Assembly: GCA_023393125.1 (NCBI GenBank)
Contig: JAEWMQ010000095.1
Coordinates: 62,001-126,000 of the forward strand
From: Bacillota bacterium
GTDB taxonomy: Bacteria; Bacillota; Clostridia; Lachnospirales; Cellulosilyticaceae
Length of the DNA: 64,000 nt
Reading direction: 5' to 3'
The translations under genes and the position numbers were made by a program. The notes under the pieces were generated by a model. The model worked only from the letters and a program-made list of their open reading frames with translations. It had not been told where the DNA came from and did not search any database. This document shows, one piece after another, positions 51,919 through 60,526 of the stretch; the first letter of the stretch is position 1, and each line of letters opens with the position of its first letter.

Positions 51919-51947
51919 GGGATTAAGAACTGTTCTTAATCCCTTTC
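51919..51947 (+). terminator. Terminator after rplQ
   Basis: Perfect 12-bp inverted repeat GGGATTAAGAAC/GTTCTTAATCCC with a minimal loop and TTTCTT after it. Confidence 0.88.
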
Positions 51948-52255
51948 TTATTATATTAATTTATAGTAGAATAGATTTTATCAAAATGAAAATCCATTCA
52001 TTGCAGTGTATCGATACGATTATTAATATAGACAGTTTGAATGACTTAAGAGGTAGTCAAAACCTCATTGGTTAGTTTATATTATATATAGTTATGAGTA
52101 GTTAAAAGAATGAAGAATAAAGAATGAATAGTGAATAATAATAATGAAGAGTTATTTTGATAATTCAATGTTAATTATGAAACATATATTCTAGATTCTT
52201 ATTTGAATTACTTAATTTAAGTATTAATAAGTATATATAATTAAGAGGTGTAACT
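51948..52255. other. AT-rich gap before the ECF genes
   Basis: About 310 bases. Only a dispersed repeat copy (52105-52153, gaatgaagaataaagaatga then atagtgaa) is recognised; no promoter meets consensus with confidence. Confidence 0.5.
52105..52153 (+). repeat. Dispersed attaagaatgaagaa-type repeat copy
   Basis: gaatgaagaataaagaatga followed by atagtgaataataataatgaa; same family as the copies at 19755, 35281, 35591 and 57561. Confidence 0.45.
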
Positions 52256-53110
52256 ATGCAGAACATTATAGAAGCTGAAAACCTTGTTTTTGAATATTAT
52301 AATTATGATGATAATGGACAAGTAAAAGATGCTATAACAGCATTAAACCATATTAATGTAGAGGTGAAAGAAGGAGAATTTCTAGTTATTCTAGGCCATA
52401 ATGGCTCAGGTAAATCTACGTTTGCTAAACATTTAAATAGCATTCTAACTCCTAAAGAAGGCACTTTAATCGTTAATGGTATTGATGCTACAGATAAAAA
52501 GAATACGTGGGATATTCGTAAACAGGTAGGGATGGTATTTCAAAACCCTGATAACCAAATTGTAGCTACTATTATAGAAGAAGATGTAGCTTTTGGACCT
52601 GAGAACTTAGGCATAGAGCCAAGTGAGATAAGAAAACGTGTAGACGAGGCATTAGAAACAGTTGGGATGAGTGACTATAAAAAGAACTCACCTAATCAGC
52701 TTTCCGGAGGGCAAAAGCAACGTATAGCCATAGCTGGTGTTATAGCTATGCAGCCTAAATGCATTGTATTTGATGAGTCTACAGCCATGCTTGATCCTAT
52801 TGGTAGAAGGCAAGTAATGAGTACTATGCAAAAATTAAATAAAGAATATGGGATCACTATCATTCATATTACTCATTATATGCAAGAAGCAATACTGGCA
52901 GATCGTATTGTAGTAATGGATAAGGGGCAAGTTATTTTAGAAGGTACACCAAAAGAAGTTTTTAAGGAAGTAAAAAGGATTAAAGATATAGGTCTAGATG
53001 TGCCAGATACTACTTATCTCGTATACTTATTAAATCAGGAAGGATTTAATTTGCCTATAGATTTATTAACAGTAGAAGAGGTGACAGAAGCAATATGTCA
53101 ATTAAAATAG
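52256..53110 (+). CDS. ecfA1: ECF transporter ATP-binding protein EcfA1
   Basis: 284 residues, SD AGAGGTG. ABC motifs: Walker A GHNGSGKST, Q-loop FQNPDNQ, signature LSGGQKQR, Walker B CIVFDEST, switch His in IIHITH. First of the energy-coupling module that drives vitamin or metal uptake with interchangeable substrate-binding S proteins; no S gene is nearby, so several S components are probably shared. Its 3' end overlaps ecfA2 by 16 nt. Confidence 0.96.
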   Translation: MQNIIEAENLVFEYYNYDDNGQVKDAITALNHINVEVKEGEFLVILGHNGSGKSTFAKHLNSILTPKEGTLIVNGIDATDKKNTWDIRKQVGMVFQNPDNQIVATIIEEDVAFGPENLGIEPSEIRKRVDEALETVGMSDYKKNSPNQLSGGQKQRIAIAGVIAMQPKCIVFDESTAMLDPIGRRQVMSTMQKLNKEYGITIIHITHYMQEAILADRIVVMDKGQVILEGTPKEVFKEVKRIKDIGLDVPDTTYLVYLLNQEGFNLPIDLLTVEEVTEAICQLK

Positions 53111-53961
53111 AACATTTAACACATATATATAATGAAGGAATGCCTTTTCAAAAGGTAGCATTAGAAGATATTAATATAAACATAGAAAAAGGTGAATTTG
53201 TAGGTATCATAGGTCATACTGGTTCTGGTAAAAGTACGCTTATTCAAATGTTTAACGGACTTTTAAAACCAACAATAGGTGAGGTTTATGTTAATGGGCA
53301 GAATATCCATGATGAGAAAATCAACAAAAAAGAAATGAGACAAAAAGTAGGTTTAGTATTTCAGTATCCGGAATATCAGCTTTTTGAAATGACTGTAAAA
53401 GAGGATGTAGCCTTTGGACCAAAGAATATGGGCTTAACAAAGGAAGAGATAGAGAAACGAGTGAAGTTTGGTTTAGAGGCAGTGGGACTAGATGAATCTT
53501 ATTATGAAAAATCACCTTTTGAACTTTCAGGAGGGCAAAAAAGAAGGGTGGCTATTGCAGGTGTTTTAGCAATGAATCCTGAAATACTTATTTTAGATGA
53601 ACCTACAGCAGGTCTAGATCCAAAAGGACGAAATGAATTATTTGAACAACTTAAAAAGATGCACCAGGAATTAGGCCTTACTATTGTACTTATTTCACAT
53701 AGTATGGAAGATGTGGCGAAGTACGTAGAGAAACTATTAGTACTTTATAAAGGAAAGGTTGCATATACAGGTTCACCAAGAGAAGTTTTCGCTCATGGTA
53801 GGGAATTAGAAAAGATTGGGCTTGCTATGCCTCAGATTAAATATATTATGGAAGATTTAAATCTAAGAGGAATAGATGTTGATGCAGATGTATTAACAGT
53901 GGAAGAGGCAGCAGCTAAAATAGTAGCCTATTTAAAGCAGAAAGGAGAACAGCATGATTAG
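53095..53961 (+). CDS. ecfA2: ECF transporter ATP-binding protein EcfA2
   Basis: 288 residues overlapping ecfA1. Walker A GHTGSGKST, Q-loop FQYPEYQ, signature LSGGQKRR, Walker B ILILDEPT and VLISHSMED. Pairs with EcfA1 as a heterodimer. Its last codons overlap ecfT by 8 nt. Confidence 0.96.
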   Translation: MSIKIEHLTHIYNEGMPFQKVALEDININIEKGEFVGIIGHTGSGKSTLIQMFNGLLKPTIGEVYVNGQNIHDEKINKKEMRQKVGLVFQYPEYQLFEMTVKEDVAFGPKNMGLTKEEIEKRVKFGLEAVGLDESYYEKSPFELSGGQKRRVAIAGVLAMNPEILILDEPTAGLDPKGRNELFEQLKKMHQELGLTIVLISHSMEDVAKYVEKLLVLYKGKVAYTGSPREVFAHGRELEKIGLAMPQIKYIMEDLNLRGIDVDADVLTVEEAAAKIVAYLKQKGEQHD

Positions 53962-54745
53962 AGACATTACTATAGGACAATACTATCCTTCAGGTTCTCC
54001 AGTCCACAAATTAGACCCAAGAACAAAAATACTTATAACCTTTGCCTATATTATAGGATTATTTTTTGTTAAGCATTTTATTGGATATGCATTTGTTGCA
54101 TTATGCTTTTATGCAGCAGTTAGAGTAAGTAAGGTACCGCTTAAATATATGTTAAAGGGACTAAAGAGTATTATGTTTATTTTAATGTTTACAGTAGTAC
54201 TCAATATGTTCTTTACTTCTACAGGAAACGAAATATTTAAATGGTGGATTTTTAGAATTACTGATGAGGGATTAGTATTAGCGGCTAAAATGGGAATTAG
54301 ATTGGTATTATTAATTGTGGGTTCATCACTTTTAACTTTAACTACATCGCCAATTGAATTAACTGATGGGATAGAGAATCTACTTAATCCTTTTAGAAAG
54401 ATTGGAGTACCAGCACATGAAATTGCTATGATGATGAGTATTTCTCTTCGCTTTATTCCTATCTTATTAGAGGAAACAGATAAAATTATGAAGGCACAAA
54501 CAGCTAGAGGAGCTGACTTTGAAAGTGGAAATATTATAGAGAGAGCCAAGGCAATGGTGCCTATTATGGTACCACTATTTATTTCAGCATTTAGACGTGC
54601 AGATGAATTAGCTATGGCTATGGAAGCACGCTGTTATCGTGGTGGAGTAGGTAGAACAAGATTAAATAGCTTGAAGTACACAAAGAATGATTTAGTAGCA
54701 TTTTTAATAGGAGCATTATTTATCGCAGGATGCCTAGTGCTATAG
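53954..54745 (+). CDS. ecfT: ECF transporter transmembrane protein EcfT
   Basis: 263 residues with several membrane helices. The two coupling motifs that dock on the ATPases, QTARGADFESG and MEARCYRGG, are present. Links S component and ATPases. Terminator 46 nt downstream separates it from truA, with which it is usually linked. Confidence 0.95.
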   Translation: MIRDITIGQYYPSGSPVHKLDPRTKILITFAYIIGLFFVKHFIGYAFVALCFYAAVRVSKVPLKYMLKGLKSIMFILMFTVVLNMFFTSTGNEIFKWWIFRITDEGLVLAAKMGIRLVLLIVGSSLLTLTTSPIELTDGIENLLNPFRKIGVPAHEIAMMMSISLRFIPILLEETDKIMKAQTARGADFESGNIIERAKAMVPIMVPLFISAFRRADELAMAMEARCYRGGVGRTRLNSLKYTKNDLVAFLIGALFIAGCLVL

Positions 54746-54791
54746 ATAATATGTGGTAGCAGTGAGATTTATTAAATGATAAAAGTAAAAG

Positions 54792-54835
54792 AAGGTATAT
54801 GAACTAGGAGAGACAGAATTCATATACCTTTTTTT
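54792..54835 (+). terminator. Terminator after ecfT
   Basis: 12-bp perfect stem AAGGTATATGAA/TTCATATACCTT with a 15-nt loop and seven T. Confidence 0.85.
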
Positions 54836-54867
54836 GTATCATAAATTGAAATTTGAATAATAACGGA

Positions 54868-55087
54868 TAAAGCAAGGTATCGCCAAGTCATCCGAGGATG
54901 GTGATTGGTTCCGGTTGCTATCTCGGCTCACTAAGCAGTTCTAAACTCGGAGCCCTTATGAACGGCTGAAAACTCGCTAGCGCTCAAACACTCAGCCTAA
55001 AACCCATAAGGGCTCCTTCGTTAAGAACTACTAAGTTTACCTCCAAGGCATCCTACACCAATCCCCATCCTCTCTTGCCTTAGCTAC
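54868..55087. repeat. Large palindromic intergenic element
   Basis: About 220 nt, more GC-rich than its surroundings. Outer arms GGATGGTGATTGGT (54896-54909) and ACCAATCCCCATCC (55057-55070), one mismatch; inner arms GGAGCCCTTATG (54949-54960) and CATAAGGGCTCC (55005-55016), perfect; apex GGCTGA/TCAGCC around a CGCTAGCG centre. AGCAAGG and CTTGCCTT close the base. No ORF with RBS inside. It may be a mobile palindromic repeat (MITE- or REP-like) or a structured RNA. Confidence 0.7.
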
Positions 55088-55269
55088 TACTTTACCATAA
55101 CAAACTATTAAGGAATTTTATACGTTATTGTTAGTGAAGAGAAGTCTGAGAAAATCGCTTGTGCGTTTAAAATATCATTATATTTTTCCACATCGCGTTA
55201 CTGTAAGGAACGTTTATGAGTTCATTTCCCCCAAAAGCCTTTCTCATAAATGCCTCTACAAATTTCAAT

Positions 55270-55300
55270 TTGACAGTTACCTTAGGGAACAGTGTACAAT
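55270..55300 (+). promoter_or_regulatory. MerR-type promoter and operator
   Basis: TTGACA and TACAAT with a 19-bp spacer that holds a 15-bp imperfect dyad GTTACCTTAGGGAAC (55276-55290, symmetric at 12 of 15 positions). Overlong spacers with a dyad are characteristic of MerR-regulated promoters. It drives the gene starting at 55343. Confidence 0.8.
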
Positions 55301-55342
55301 AAATGAAGTACATCAACAACTATGCAGAATAAGGGGATATAT

Positions 55343-56494
55343 ATGCAAATTCATGTGGTGTGTAAACAAACAGGGTTAACAAAAAGAACTATACGATTTT
55401 ATATAGAAAAGGGGCTGATAGCACCTAGTATCGTTAATAAAAATGGAAAAGATTTTAGGGAGTATTCAAAGGAAGATGTTGAAGAATTAGTAGAAGTCAG
55501 GGATCTAAGAAAGTTACTTTTTAGCATAGAGGAGATTGTTGCTATAAAGCAAGGAATCTTGAATATAAAAGAGCTTATTAATGTGCATAGTAATGAGCTA
55601 GAGAAAATGGTACAAAACCAAATGGAAGTAATTGAAGTGTTAAAGCAATTAGAAGAGCAGCAAATACAGGATATGAGAAGCTTAAGTGCACATTTAAAGG
55701 AGATGATGAATAAACTAGAAATTCCAAAGGAGGACTTGCGAATAGGTAACAAGGATAGGTTTACAGGAAAGGCAGAGGTATATAGTAAATATAGACCGAG
55801 TTATCCAGCGCGAATTATTGATGAGATAGAAGATGAACTAGGAGAAAGTACATATAGACGTGTAGCGGATATTGGAGCAGGGACAGGTCTTTTTACAAAA
55901 TTATTATTAGATAGAGGATATGAAGTTGTGGCTGTTGAGCCGAAAAAGGAAATGCGAGAGGTTGCAGAAATCTATTTAGAAGACTATGAGAAAATAGAGA
56001 TTTTAGGCAGTATGGCAGAAGATACAAAGATAGCGGAAAATAGTATAGACTTGGTAACAGTGGCACAGGCATTTCATTGGTTTGATAAAAGTAAGTTCAG
56101 GGAAGAATGTAAACGTATACTTAAACAAGATGGAAAGATAGCCTTAATATGGAATAGCAGAGATTATAATAGTATCCTGGTAAGAGAGTTAAGCGCTGTA
56201 TGTACAAAATTCTGTCCGAAGTTTAAAGGTTTTAGCGGGGGGATTGATAATGAGCCAGAGGTGTTTGATAATTTTTTTGAGGAATATCGTCAGGTAGAGA
56301 TTAATAATCCACTACAGTATAATTTAGAAGAATTTATTGGTAGAAATTTATCTGGTTCCTATGCGCCAAAATCAGGAGAGAAGAACTATAAACCCTTTGT
56401 AGAAGCAATAAAACAAGTTTTTGATAAATATAGTAAGTATGGGAAAGTCATTTTACCAAATGTGGTACGAGTATACATGGGAAAGATAAATTAA
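55343..56494 (+). CDS. MerR-family regulator fused to a SAM methyltransferase
   Basis: 383 residues from ATG 55343 (AAGGGGA upstream; an earlier in-frame ATG at 55322 has no SD). The N-terminal ~70 residues are a MerR winged helix (TKRTIRFYIEKGLI, YSKEDVEELVEVRDLRKLLF) followed by a coiled-coil (LEKMVQNQMEVIEVLKQLEE). From residue ~135 it is a class I methyltransferase: VADIGAGTGLFTKLL, VAVEPKKEM, AQAFHWFD, ALIWNSRDYN. The effector and substrate are unknown; the methyltransferase half may sense or modify a small toxic molecule. Its own MerR-type promoter suggests autoregulation. It splits the conserved ecfT-truA pair. Confidence 0.85.
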   Translation: MQIHVVCKQTGLTKRTIRFYIEKGLIAPSIVNKNGKDFREYSKEDVEELVEVRDLRKLLFSIEEIVAIKQGILNIKELINVHSNELEKMVQNQMEVIEVLKQLEEQQIQDMRSLSAHLKEMMNKLEIPKEDLRIGNKDRFTGKAEVYSKYRPSYPARIIDEIEDELGESTYRRVADIGAGTGLFTKLLLDRGYEVVAVEPKKEMREVAEIYLEDYEKIEILGSMAEDTKIAENSIDLVTVAQAFHWFDKSKFREECKRILKQDGKIALIWNSRDYNSILVRELSAVCTKFCPKFKGFSGGIDNEPEVFDNFFEEYRQVEINNPLQYNLEEFIGRNLSGSYAPKSGEKNYKPFVEAIKQVFDKYSKYGKVILPNVVRVYMGKIN

Positions 56495-56537
56495 TAATTA
56501 ATAATTAATAATTAATAATTAATAATTAATAATTAAA
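56491..56537. repeat. 7-bp tandem repeat TTAATAA
   Basis: Almost seven copies of TTAATAA in a row. The stop codon of the MerR-methyltransferase gene is formed by the first copy, so the tract lies right behind the gene. Confidence 0.9.
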
Positions 56538-56821
56538 TTCAGGGTTTACTTATTAAAGCTTAAAGCTTTTCATTTACCTCATTCTTCATTTTTTATTCCG
56601 AATTTTTTATTGCAGAAAATTGTTTCTTTGAAGCAACTTTCTACTGGCAATACTAAGTAGTTTATAATGAGAAGGTTTTGGTATATACTATAAAAAGAGT
56701 CAAATAGTAGAGAAGTTAGATTATAGATAAATAGGTTTGTAGAATTCAGGTAGCATGTATTATGAACTGAATTTTAAAATAAGATAAAAAGAGAAGTATA
56801 TTTTAGGAGGAAACATGAGGG
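56538..56821. other. AT-rich gap before truA
   Basis: About 285 bases. A decayed dispersed repeat (attcttcattttttattccg, near 56581) is the only element noticed; there is no consensus promoter and no RNA gene. Confidence 0.45.
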
Positions 56822-57562
56822 ATGAAAAGATTTAAACTAATTGTGGCATATGATGGTACTAACTATAATGGATTTGCAAAACAACCTAATGCTACAACTA
56901 TTCAAGGGACTTTAGATGCAGCAATTGCTAACATTGTACAGCATGAAGTACGTACGCTAGGAGCCGGAAGAACCGACAGAGGAGTGCATGCCTTTGCTCA
57001 ATGCTGCATCTTTGATTCTGATACAAAAATACCTGCAGATAGATTAGCTAAAGCCATTAATAGCCAGTTACCAGCAGATATTTCAGTAAAGTCGGTAGAG
57101 GAAGTAAGTGAAGATTTTCATCCACGTTTTGGAGCTAAAAGAAAAACTTATCGTTATCAGATTTTAAATGCAAAAATAAGAGATCCATTTTTATATAAGT
57201 ATGCACTTTTATATCCATATGAATTAGATGTAGAGCGTATGCAAGAGGCTGCTAATGAGATGATAGGAGAACATGATTTTGCTTGTTTTTGTGCAGCAGG
57301 AAGCACAGTGAAAGATACTGTACGTATTATTTATTCTATAGACATCAAGAAAGAAGGAGACCTTGTTTCTATTGATGTTTGTGGAAATGGATTTTTATAT
57401 AATATGGTAAGAATTATTATTGGTACACTGTTAGATGTTAATGAAAATAAAATCACTATAGATGGTATAAAAACAATTATAGAATCGAAAAATCGTGAAC
57501 TAGCAGGTCCAACAGTACCGCCTCAAGGATTAACTATGCTTAATATCGTGTACAATGAATAA
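56822..57562 (+). CDS. truA: tRNA pseudouridine(38-40) synthase TruA
   Basis: 246 residues. The catalytic Asp is D52 in GAGRTDRGVHA; KLIVAYDGTNYNGF and GNGFLYNMVRIIIGTLLDV are intact. It modifies the tRNA anticodon arm. The GGAGGAAAC SD lies 12 nt upstream; the out-of-frame ATG at 56815 is not used. Ends before rplM, the usual neighbour. Confidence 0.97.
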   Translation: MKRFKLIVAYDGTNYNGFAKQPNATTIQGTLDAAIANIVQHEVRTLGAGRTDRGVHAFAQCCIFDSDTKIPADRLAKAINSQLPADISVKSVEEVSEDFHPRFGAKRKTYRYQILNAKIRDPFLYKYALLYPYELDVERMQEAANEMIGEHDFACFCAAGSTVKDTVRIIYSIDIKKEGDLVSIDVCGNGFLYNMVRIIIGTLLDVNENKITIDGIKTIIESKNRELAGPTVPPQGLTMLNIVYNE

Positions 57563-57584
57563 TTAATTCTTCATTCTTAATTGC
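57561..57584 (-). repeat. Dispersed repeat copy, inverted
   Basis: aattaattcttcattcttaattgc, complement of the attaagaatgaagaa pattern, directly after the truA stop. The remaining gap to the rplM promoter holds no gene; a single consensus DnaA box TTATCCACA lies at 57591. Confidence 0.4.
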
Positions 57585-57754
57585 TATAAGTTATCCACAG
57601 ATGTGAAAAGATATTTAATAAAAAAGGAAAAGACTGTAAACTTATAAGCAATAAGCAGAAAGGCATGATAATCTAAATATGAACTTAAGTATATTTAGTA
57701 ATCATAAAACAAAAAGATATATAGAAATAGTAAAAATAATCCACAGGAAAAAGC

Positions 57755-57783
57755 TTGACAGTTTATTTTGTAAATAATATAAT
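57755..57783 (+). promoter_or_regulatory. Promoter for rplM-rpsI
   Basis: Consensus TTGACA, 17-bp spacer, consensus TATAAT. Confidence 0.92.
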
Positions 57784-57794
57784 ATAGTTTGTGT

Positions 57795-57860
57795 TAATGA
57801 GACCACTTATAAAATCCAATAGCCCCGGATTTTATATGACAAATAGAAATTAACCTAGTT
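57795..57860 (+). promoter_or_regulatory. L13-leader-like hairpin
   Basis: GAGACCAC, then AAAATCC-AATAGCCCC-GGATTTT, a 7-bp hairpin with a CCCC-containing loop between promoter and rplM SD. Position and size resemble the Firmicutes L13 leader, but the match is by eye only. Confidence 0.55.
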
Positions 57861-57887
57861 TTATAAGATCCAAAGGAGGTATATTCA

Positions 57888-58319
57888 ATGAGAACAACAT
57901 ACATGGCAAACGCACAAAACGTTGAAAAACAATGGTATGTTATTGACGCAGAAGGTCAAACAGTAGGAAGACTTTCTAGCCAAATCGCAACAGTATTAAG
58001 AGGTAAAAACAAACCAACTTACACACCACACGTAGATTGTGGAGATCACGTGATCGTTATCAACGCAGACAAAGTAGTATTCACAGGTAAAAAATTAGAC
58101 CAAAAATTATATAGAAGACACACAGGATACGCTGGTGGTTTAAAAGAAACTACAGCTCGTGAAATGATGGATACTCATCCTGAAAGAGTTATCATGAACG
58201 CTGTTAAAGGGATGCTTCCAAAAAACAGCTTAGGAAGAAAAATGCTTACTAACCTTCGTGTATATGCTGGAACAGAGCACAACCACGAAGCACAAAAACC
58301 AGTAGAGTTAAAATTCTAA
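57888..58319 (+). CDS. rplM: 50S ribosomal protein L13
   Basis: 143 residues, SD AAAGGAGG. WYVIDAEGQTVGRLSSQIATV, GDHVIVINADKVVFTGKK and MLPKNSLGRKMLTNLRVY are typical. Early assembly protein of the 50S subunit, co-transcribed with rpsI. Confidence 0.98.
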   Translation: MRTTYMANAQNVEKQWYVIDAEGQTVGRLSSQIATVLRGKNKPTYTPHVDCGDHVIVINADKVVFTGKKLDQKLYRRHTGYAGGLKETTAREMMDTHPERVIMNAVKGMLPKNSLGRKMLTNLRVYAGTEHNHEAQKPVELKF

Positions 58320-58342
58320 TCACTCGGGAGGAGGAAAATTAA

Positions 58343-58735
58343 ATGGCAGCAGTTAGATATTACGGAACAGGTAGACGTAAAAGCTCAGTAGCTAGAGTAT
58401 ACCTTGTACCTGGAACAGGTAAAATTACAATCAATAAAAGAGATATCGAAGAATACTTCGGTTTAGAAACTTTAAAAGTTATCACTCGTCAACCTTTAGC
58501 ATTAACAGATACATTAAGCAAATTTGATGTACTTGTAAATGTATATGGTGGAGGAACAACAGGACAAGCTGGAGCAATCCGTCACGGAATTAGCCGTGCA
58601 TTACTTCAAGCTGACGCTGATTTCCGTCCAGCTCTTAAAAAAGCAGGTTTCTTAACAAGAGATCCAAGAATGAAAGAAAGAAAAAAATACGGTCTCAAAG
58701 CAGCGAGACGTGCTCCTCAATTCTCAAAACGTTAG
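58343..58735 (+). CDS. rpsI: 30S ribosomal protein S9
   Basis: 130 residues, SD GGGAGGAGG. YYGTGRRKSSVARVYLVPG and the C-terminal AARRAPQFSKR, which reaches the P-site tRNA, are intact. It closes the conserved ribosomal block and is followed by a terminator. Confidence 0.98.
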   Translation: MAAVRYYGTGRRKSSVARVYLVPGTGKITINKRDIEEYFGLETLKVITRQPLALTDTLSKFDVLVNVYGGGTTGQAGAIRHGISRALLQADADFRPALKKAGFLTRDPRMKERKKYGLKAARRAPQFSKR

Positions 58736-58763
58736 TTTGGAGAATGTCCAACTTGGACGATAC

Positions 58764-58793
58764 AAAAGCCAATCCAATGGATTGGCTTTTTTT
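58764..58793 (+). terminator. Terminator after rpsI
   Basis: AAAAGCCAATCC-AAT-GGATTGGCTTTTTTT, perfect stem and T-run. Confidence 0.93.
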
Positions 58794-58955
58794 AGATAAA
58801 ATTATACATACCACATTACAATTTAATTACAAATGTATGCATCGTTTATTTTATCAAGCTGAATATATTATAATGATAAGCAAACAGGGTTCTTAGGCTT
58901 TAAGAAAAGTTTTTGGAATCTTTATAAGTGTGTATACTTAGGGGGATTATTTTTT

Positions 58956-60320
58956 ATGGATCAGAATAAAAAAGGGCTTACTAAGAAACAGCAAAAGAAG
59001 CTCATAAAGACATTTGGAATATCGGCAGGTATCACCCTTGCTGTATGTCTAGTAGCTATTATAGGTGTTGTTATTGCTTATAATAAGATTATTTTACAAA
59101 AACCTACTAGTACTTTTAAGCAAGAGGAATTAAGTGAAGAAGAGCAAGCATTAGAAGATGAACGAAAGCAGCGAGGTGAAATCAATAAGACTATTGCTGT
59201 ATTTGGTGTGGATAAAGATGAAACTAGAACAGACGTTATTTTTGCAGTGAATTTTAATAGCATAACAAATAAGGTGAAGGTTATTAATATTCCACGTGAT
59301 ACAAAAGTTACATGGACAGATAGACAACGTAGTAAATATACTCAATTAACAGGATATGATATCTCAGTAAGTAAACTTAATGAGATGTCAGCGTATGGTC
59401 AGATTTATAATAATCCCGGGAATATTAGAGATTTTACCATTAATGAAATCGAAAATATTTTAACTGTTCCTATTGATAATTACGTTATAATTAACATAGA
59501 AGCATTTAATAAAATTGTAGATGCTATTGATGGAGTAGAGGTAGATGTGCCACAAAGAATGCTCTATCATGATTACTCCCAAGATTTACATATTGATTTA
59601 CAACCTGGATTTCAGAAAGTATATGGTAAGGATGCAGAAGGTCTTGTAAGATATAGACATGGCTATGTAGAAGGAGATGTAGGGCGTATTAAGACGCAGC
59701 AAATATTCCTAGAAGCCTTTGCTAAAAAAGTTATGAGCCCAGCTATAATGAATAATTTACCAGCTATTGTAAATAGCGTGTTTAAATATGTTAAAACAGA
59801 TGTTTCATTAACTGAAATCTTTAGCTATTTATCTTTATTAAAAGAGTTTGATTTAAGCAATTTGGAGTTCCATACCTTACCAGGAGAAGGTGCAGATTAT
59901 GAAGGACCATCTTATTTCTATGTTGATCAGGAACAATTAGATGATTTAGTAAAAGATGTCTTTTATGATACAACTATTGCAGGAGAAGAACCTACAAGTA
60001 CCCCAGGAGCTACAGAAAGTGGCAATACTACAGAAGTGATTATAGATCAGGATGTATCTATAGAGATTTATAATGCTGCAGGTGTAAAAGGATTAGCAGG
60101 AACTTTAAAAGATACTTTAAAGAAAAAGGGCTATAATGTAGTTCGTATTGATAATTATAGTGATAGTGATATCGAAGAAAGCACTATTTATGCTAAAGAT
60201 AAAACTAAGGCAAGTCAATTTTTAGAGTACTTAGAAGGTGCAACCATTGTACAAGATAGTTCCTTAGAAAATGATATTAAAATAGTAATTGGCAAAGATT
60301 CTGCTAGTGCATTACAGTAG
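58956..60320 (+). CDS. LytR-CpsA-Psr (LCP) family protein with LytR_C domain
   Basis: 454 residues, SD TAGGGGG. One N-terminal membrane helix (ISAGITLAVCLVAIIGVVIA) places the rest outside the cell. LCP motifs: INIPRDTKV, NEMSAYGQI, the conserved Arg/Asp segment GLVRYRHGYVEGDVGRIKTQQ. Residues ~365-450 are a LytR_C domain (VSIEIYNAAGVKGLAGTLKDTL). LCP enzymes attach wall teichoic acids, capsule or similar glycopolymers from lipid carriers to peptidoglycan, and could serve the polymer from the locus at the window start. A second LCP gene begins at 63136. Confidence 0.92.
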   Translation: MDQNKKGLTKKQQKKLIKTFGISAGITLAVCLVAIIGVVIAYNKIILQKPTSTFKQEELSEEEQALEDERKQRGEINKTIAVFGVDKDETRTDVIFAVNFNSITNKVKVINIPRDTKVTWTDRQRSKYTQLTGYDISVSKLNEMSAYGQIYNNPGNIRDFTINEIENILTVPIDNYVIINIEAFNKIVDAIDGVEVDVPQRMLYHDYSQDLHIDLQPGFQKVYGKDAEGLVRYRHGYVEGDVGRIKTQQIFLEAFAKKVMSPAIMNNLPAIVNSVFKYVKTDVSLTEIFSYLSLLKEFDLSNLEFHTLPGEGADYEGPSYFYVDQEQLDDLVKDVFYDTTIAGEEPTSTPGATESGNTTEVIIDQDVSIEIYNAAGVKGLAGTLKDTLKKKGYNVVRIDNYSDSDIEESTIYAKDKTKASQFLEYLEGATIVQDSSLENDIKIVIGKDSASALQ

Positions 60321-60323
60321 AGG

Positions 60324-60352
60324 AAAGAGGGCTCCTAATAGGGTCCTCTTTT
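60324..60352 (+). terminator. Weak terminator after the first LCP gene
   Basis: AAAGAGG/CCTCTTT stem with partial extension and a short T-run. Confidence 0.6.
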
Positions 60353-60526
60353 AAAATGTCCTTAAGAATTTGAGTAGAGGATTACCTTGCGAAGGAATAA
60401 ATATTTTAGTATGCTTATATTGGGTATTTTGAGACAAAGACTTAGTGTTTAGACTAATGATAACTTATGCTTATAAAATCAGGACGGAAAAGATGACAAG
60501 ATGAGTAACAGCTAGGAGGGGACATT

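Noticed and set aside
54109..54549. 146-codon minus-strand ORF in ecfT
   Set aside because: Hydrophobic shadow of a membrane protein gene.
55128..55379. 83-codon + ORF before the MerR gene
   Set aside because: No SD, overlaps the MerR promoter and start in another frame, and the product is not protein-like.
57591..57599. Consensus DnaA box TTATCCACA after truA
   Set aside because: A single 9-mer is expected by chance at this scale; there is no cluster of boxes and no dnaA/dnaN nearby, so it is not called an origin.
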